DNA of 5,359 nucleotides, from the NCBI GenBank assembly GCA_958405585.1, contig CATYEP010000139.1:1-5359 (forward strand), given 5' to 3'. The number at the start of each line of letters is the position of its first letter. Within the stretch, counting starts at the first letter, position 1. The translations under genes and the position numbers were made by a program. Positions 5,332 through 5,359 of this stretch are shown one piece after another. The notes under the pieces are model-generated. The model ran no database searches, had not been told where the DNA came from, and saw only the letters and a program-made list of their open reading frames with translations. Source of the stretch: an uncultured Eubacteriales bacterium (GTDB taxonomy: Bacteria; Bacillota; Clostridia; Christensenellales; Borkfalkiaceae).

Positions 5332-5359
5332 GAATTTTATTTATGAATTTAAAAAAACC

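Larger units (their letters stand above)
4961..5359. other. Gene-free region downstream of recF
   Basis: These 399 bases contain no gene I can support on either strand. They hold units 2 and 3 of the recF-tail repeat, a short GC hairpin, a 16-base palindrome and a longer GC-rich hairpin near the right edge. A 42-codon plus-strand frame at 5218-5346 has no proper ribosome-binding site and runs through the right-hand hairpin, so I do not call it. No gyrB, remB (yaaB) or other usual recF neighbour appears. Confidence 0.7.

Noticed and set aside
5218..5346. 42-codon plus-strand frame near the right edge
   Set aside because: No proper Shine-Dalgarno, no recognisable domain, and it runs through a strong hairpin.
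5343..5359. ATG AAT TTA AAA AAA as the start of a gene leaving the window
   Set aside because: Only five codons are visible and the ribosome-binding site is poor, so it cannot be supported, though it would fit an upstream leader hairpin.

Overview
The window looks like the chromosomal replication-initiator region of a Bacillota member, probably an uncultured or gut-type Clostridia. This is inferred from the style of the DnaA, MnmG and RecF proteins, the mid-range base composition and the Shine-Dalgarno use. I cannot name a genus. Three complete housekeeping genes fill most of it: mnmG (minus strand), dnaA (minus strand) and recF (plus strand).

Layout. Positions 1-60 hold what may be the first 20 codons of another minus-strand gene that leaves the window. 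Positions 61-372 hold no gene; they contain a possible promoter and leader hairpin for that partial gene, an AT-rich stretch with a small palindrome, and a very strong bidirectional terminator at 272-313 that closes the dnaA-mnmG unit. mnmG (373-2247) follows dnaA (2348-3691), separated by 100 bases that carry a perfect 10-bp hairpin. The 183-base gap 3692-3874 between the divergent dnaA and recF is dense with signals: a good minus-strand promoter for dnaA, a good extended -10 promoter for recF, and three copies of an 8-mer in the dnaA leader. recF (3875-4960) ends inside a degenerate 41-42 bp tandem triplication that repeats its own 3' end, stop codon included. The last 400 bases (4961-5359) hold no convincing gene, only this repeat, two GC-rich hairpins and a palindrome.

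How the genes relate. DnaA opens the chromosome at oriC, RecF works at stalled forks and gaps in recombinational repair, and MnmG modifies tRNA wobble uridines. dnaA and recF are classic origin neighbours, but here dnaN is absent between them, they point away from each other, and mnmG sits directly behind dnaA. This is a rearranged version of the usual dnaA-dnaN-recF order. Both arms point away from 3692-3874, as expected if the origin were there, yet I see no consensus DnaA boxes anywhere in the window. I found no wholly new system. The most unusual signals are the recF-tail triplication and the overlapping, repeat-rich dnaA/recF control region.
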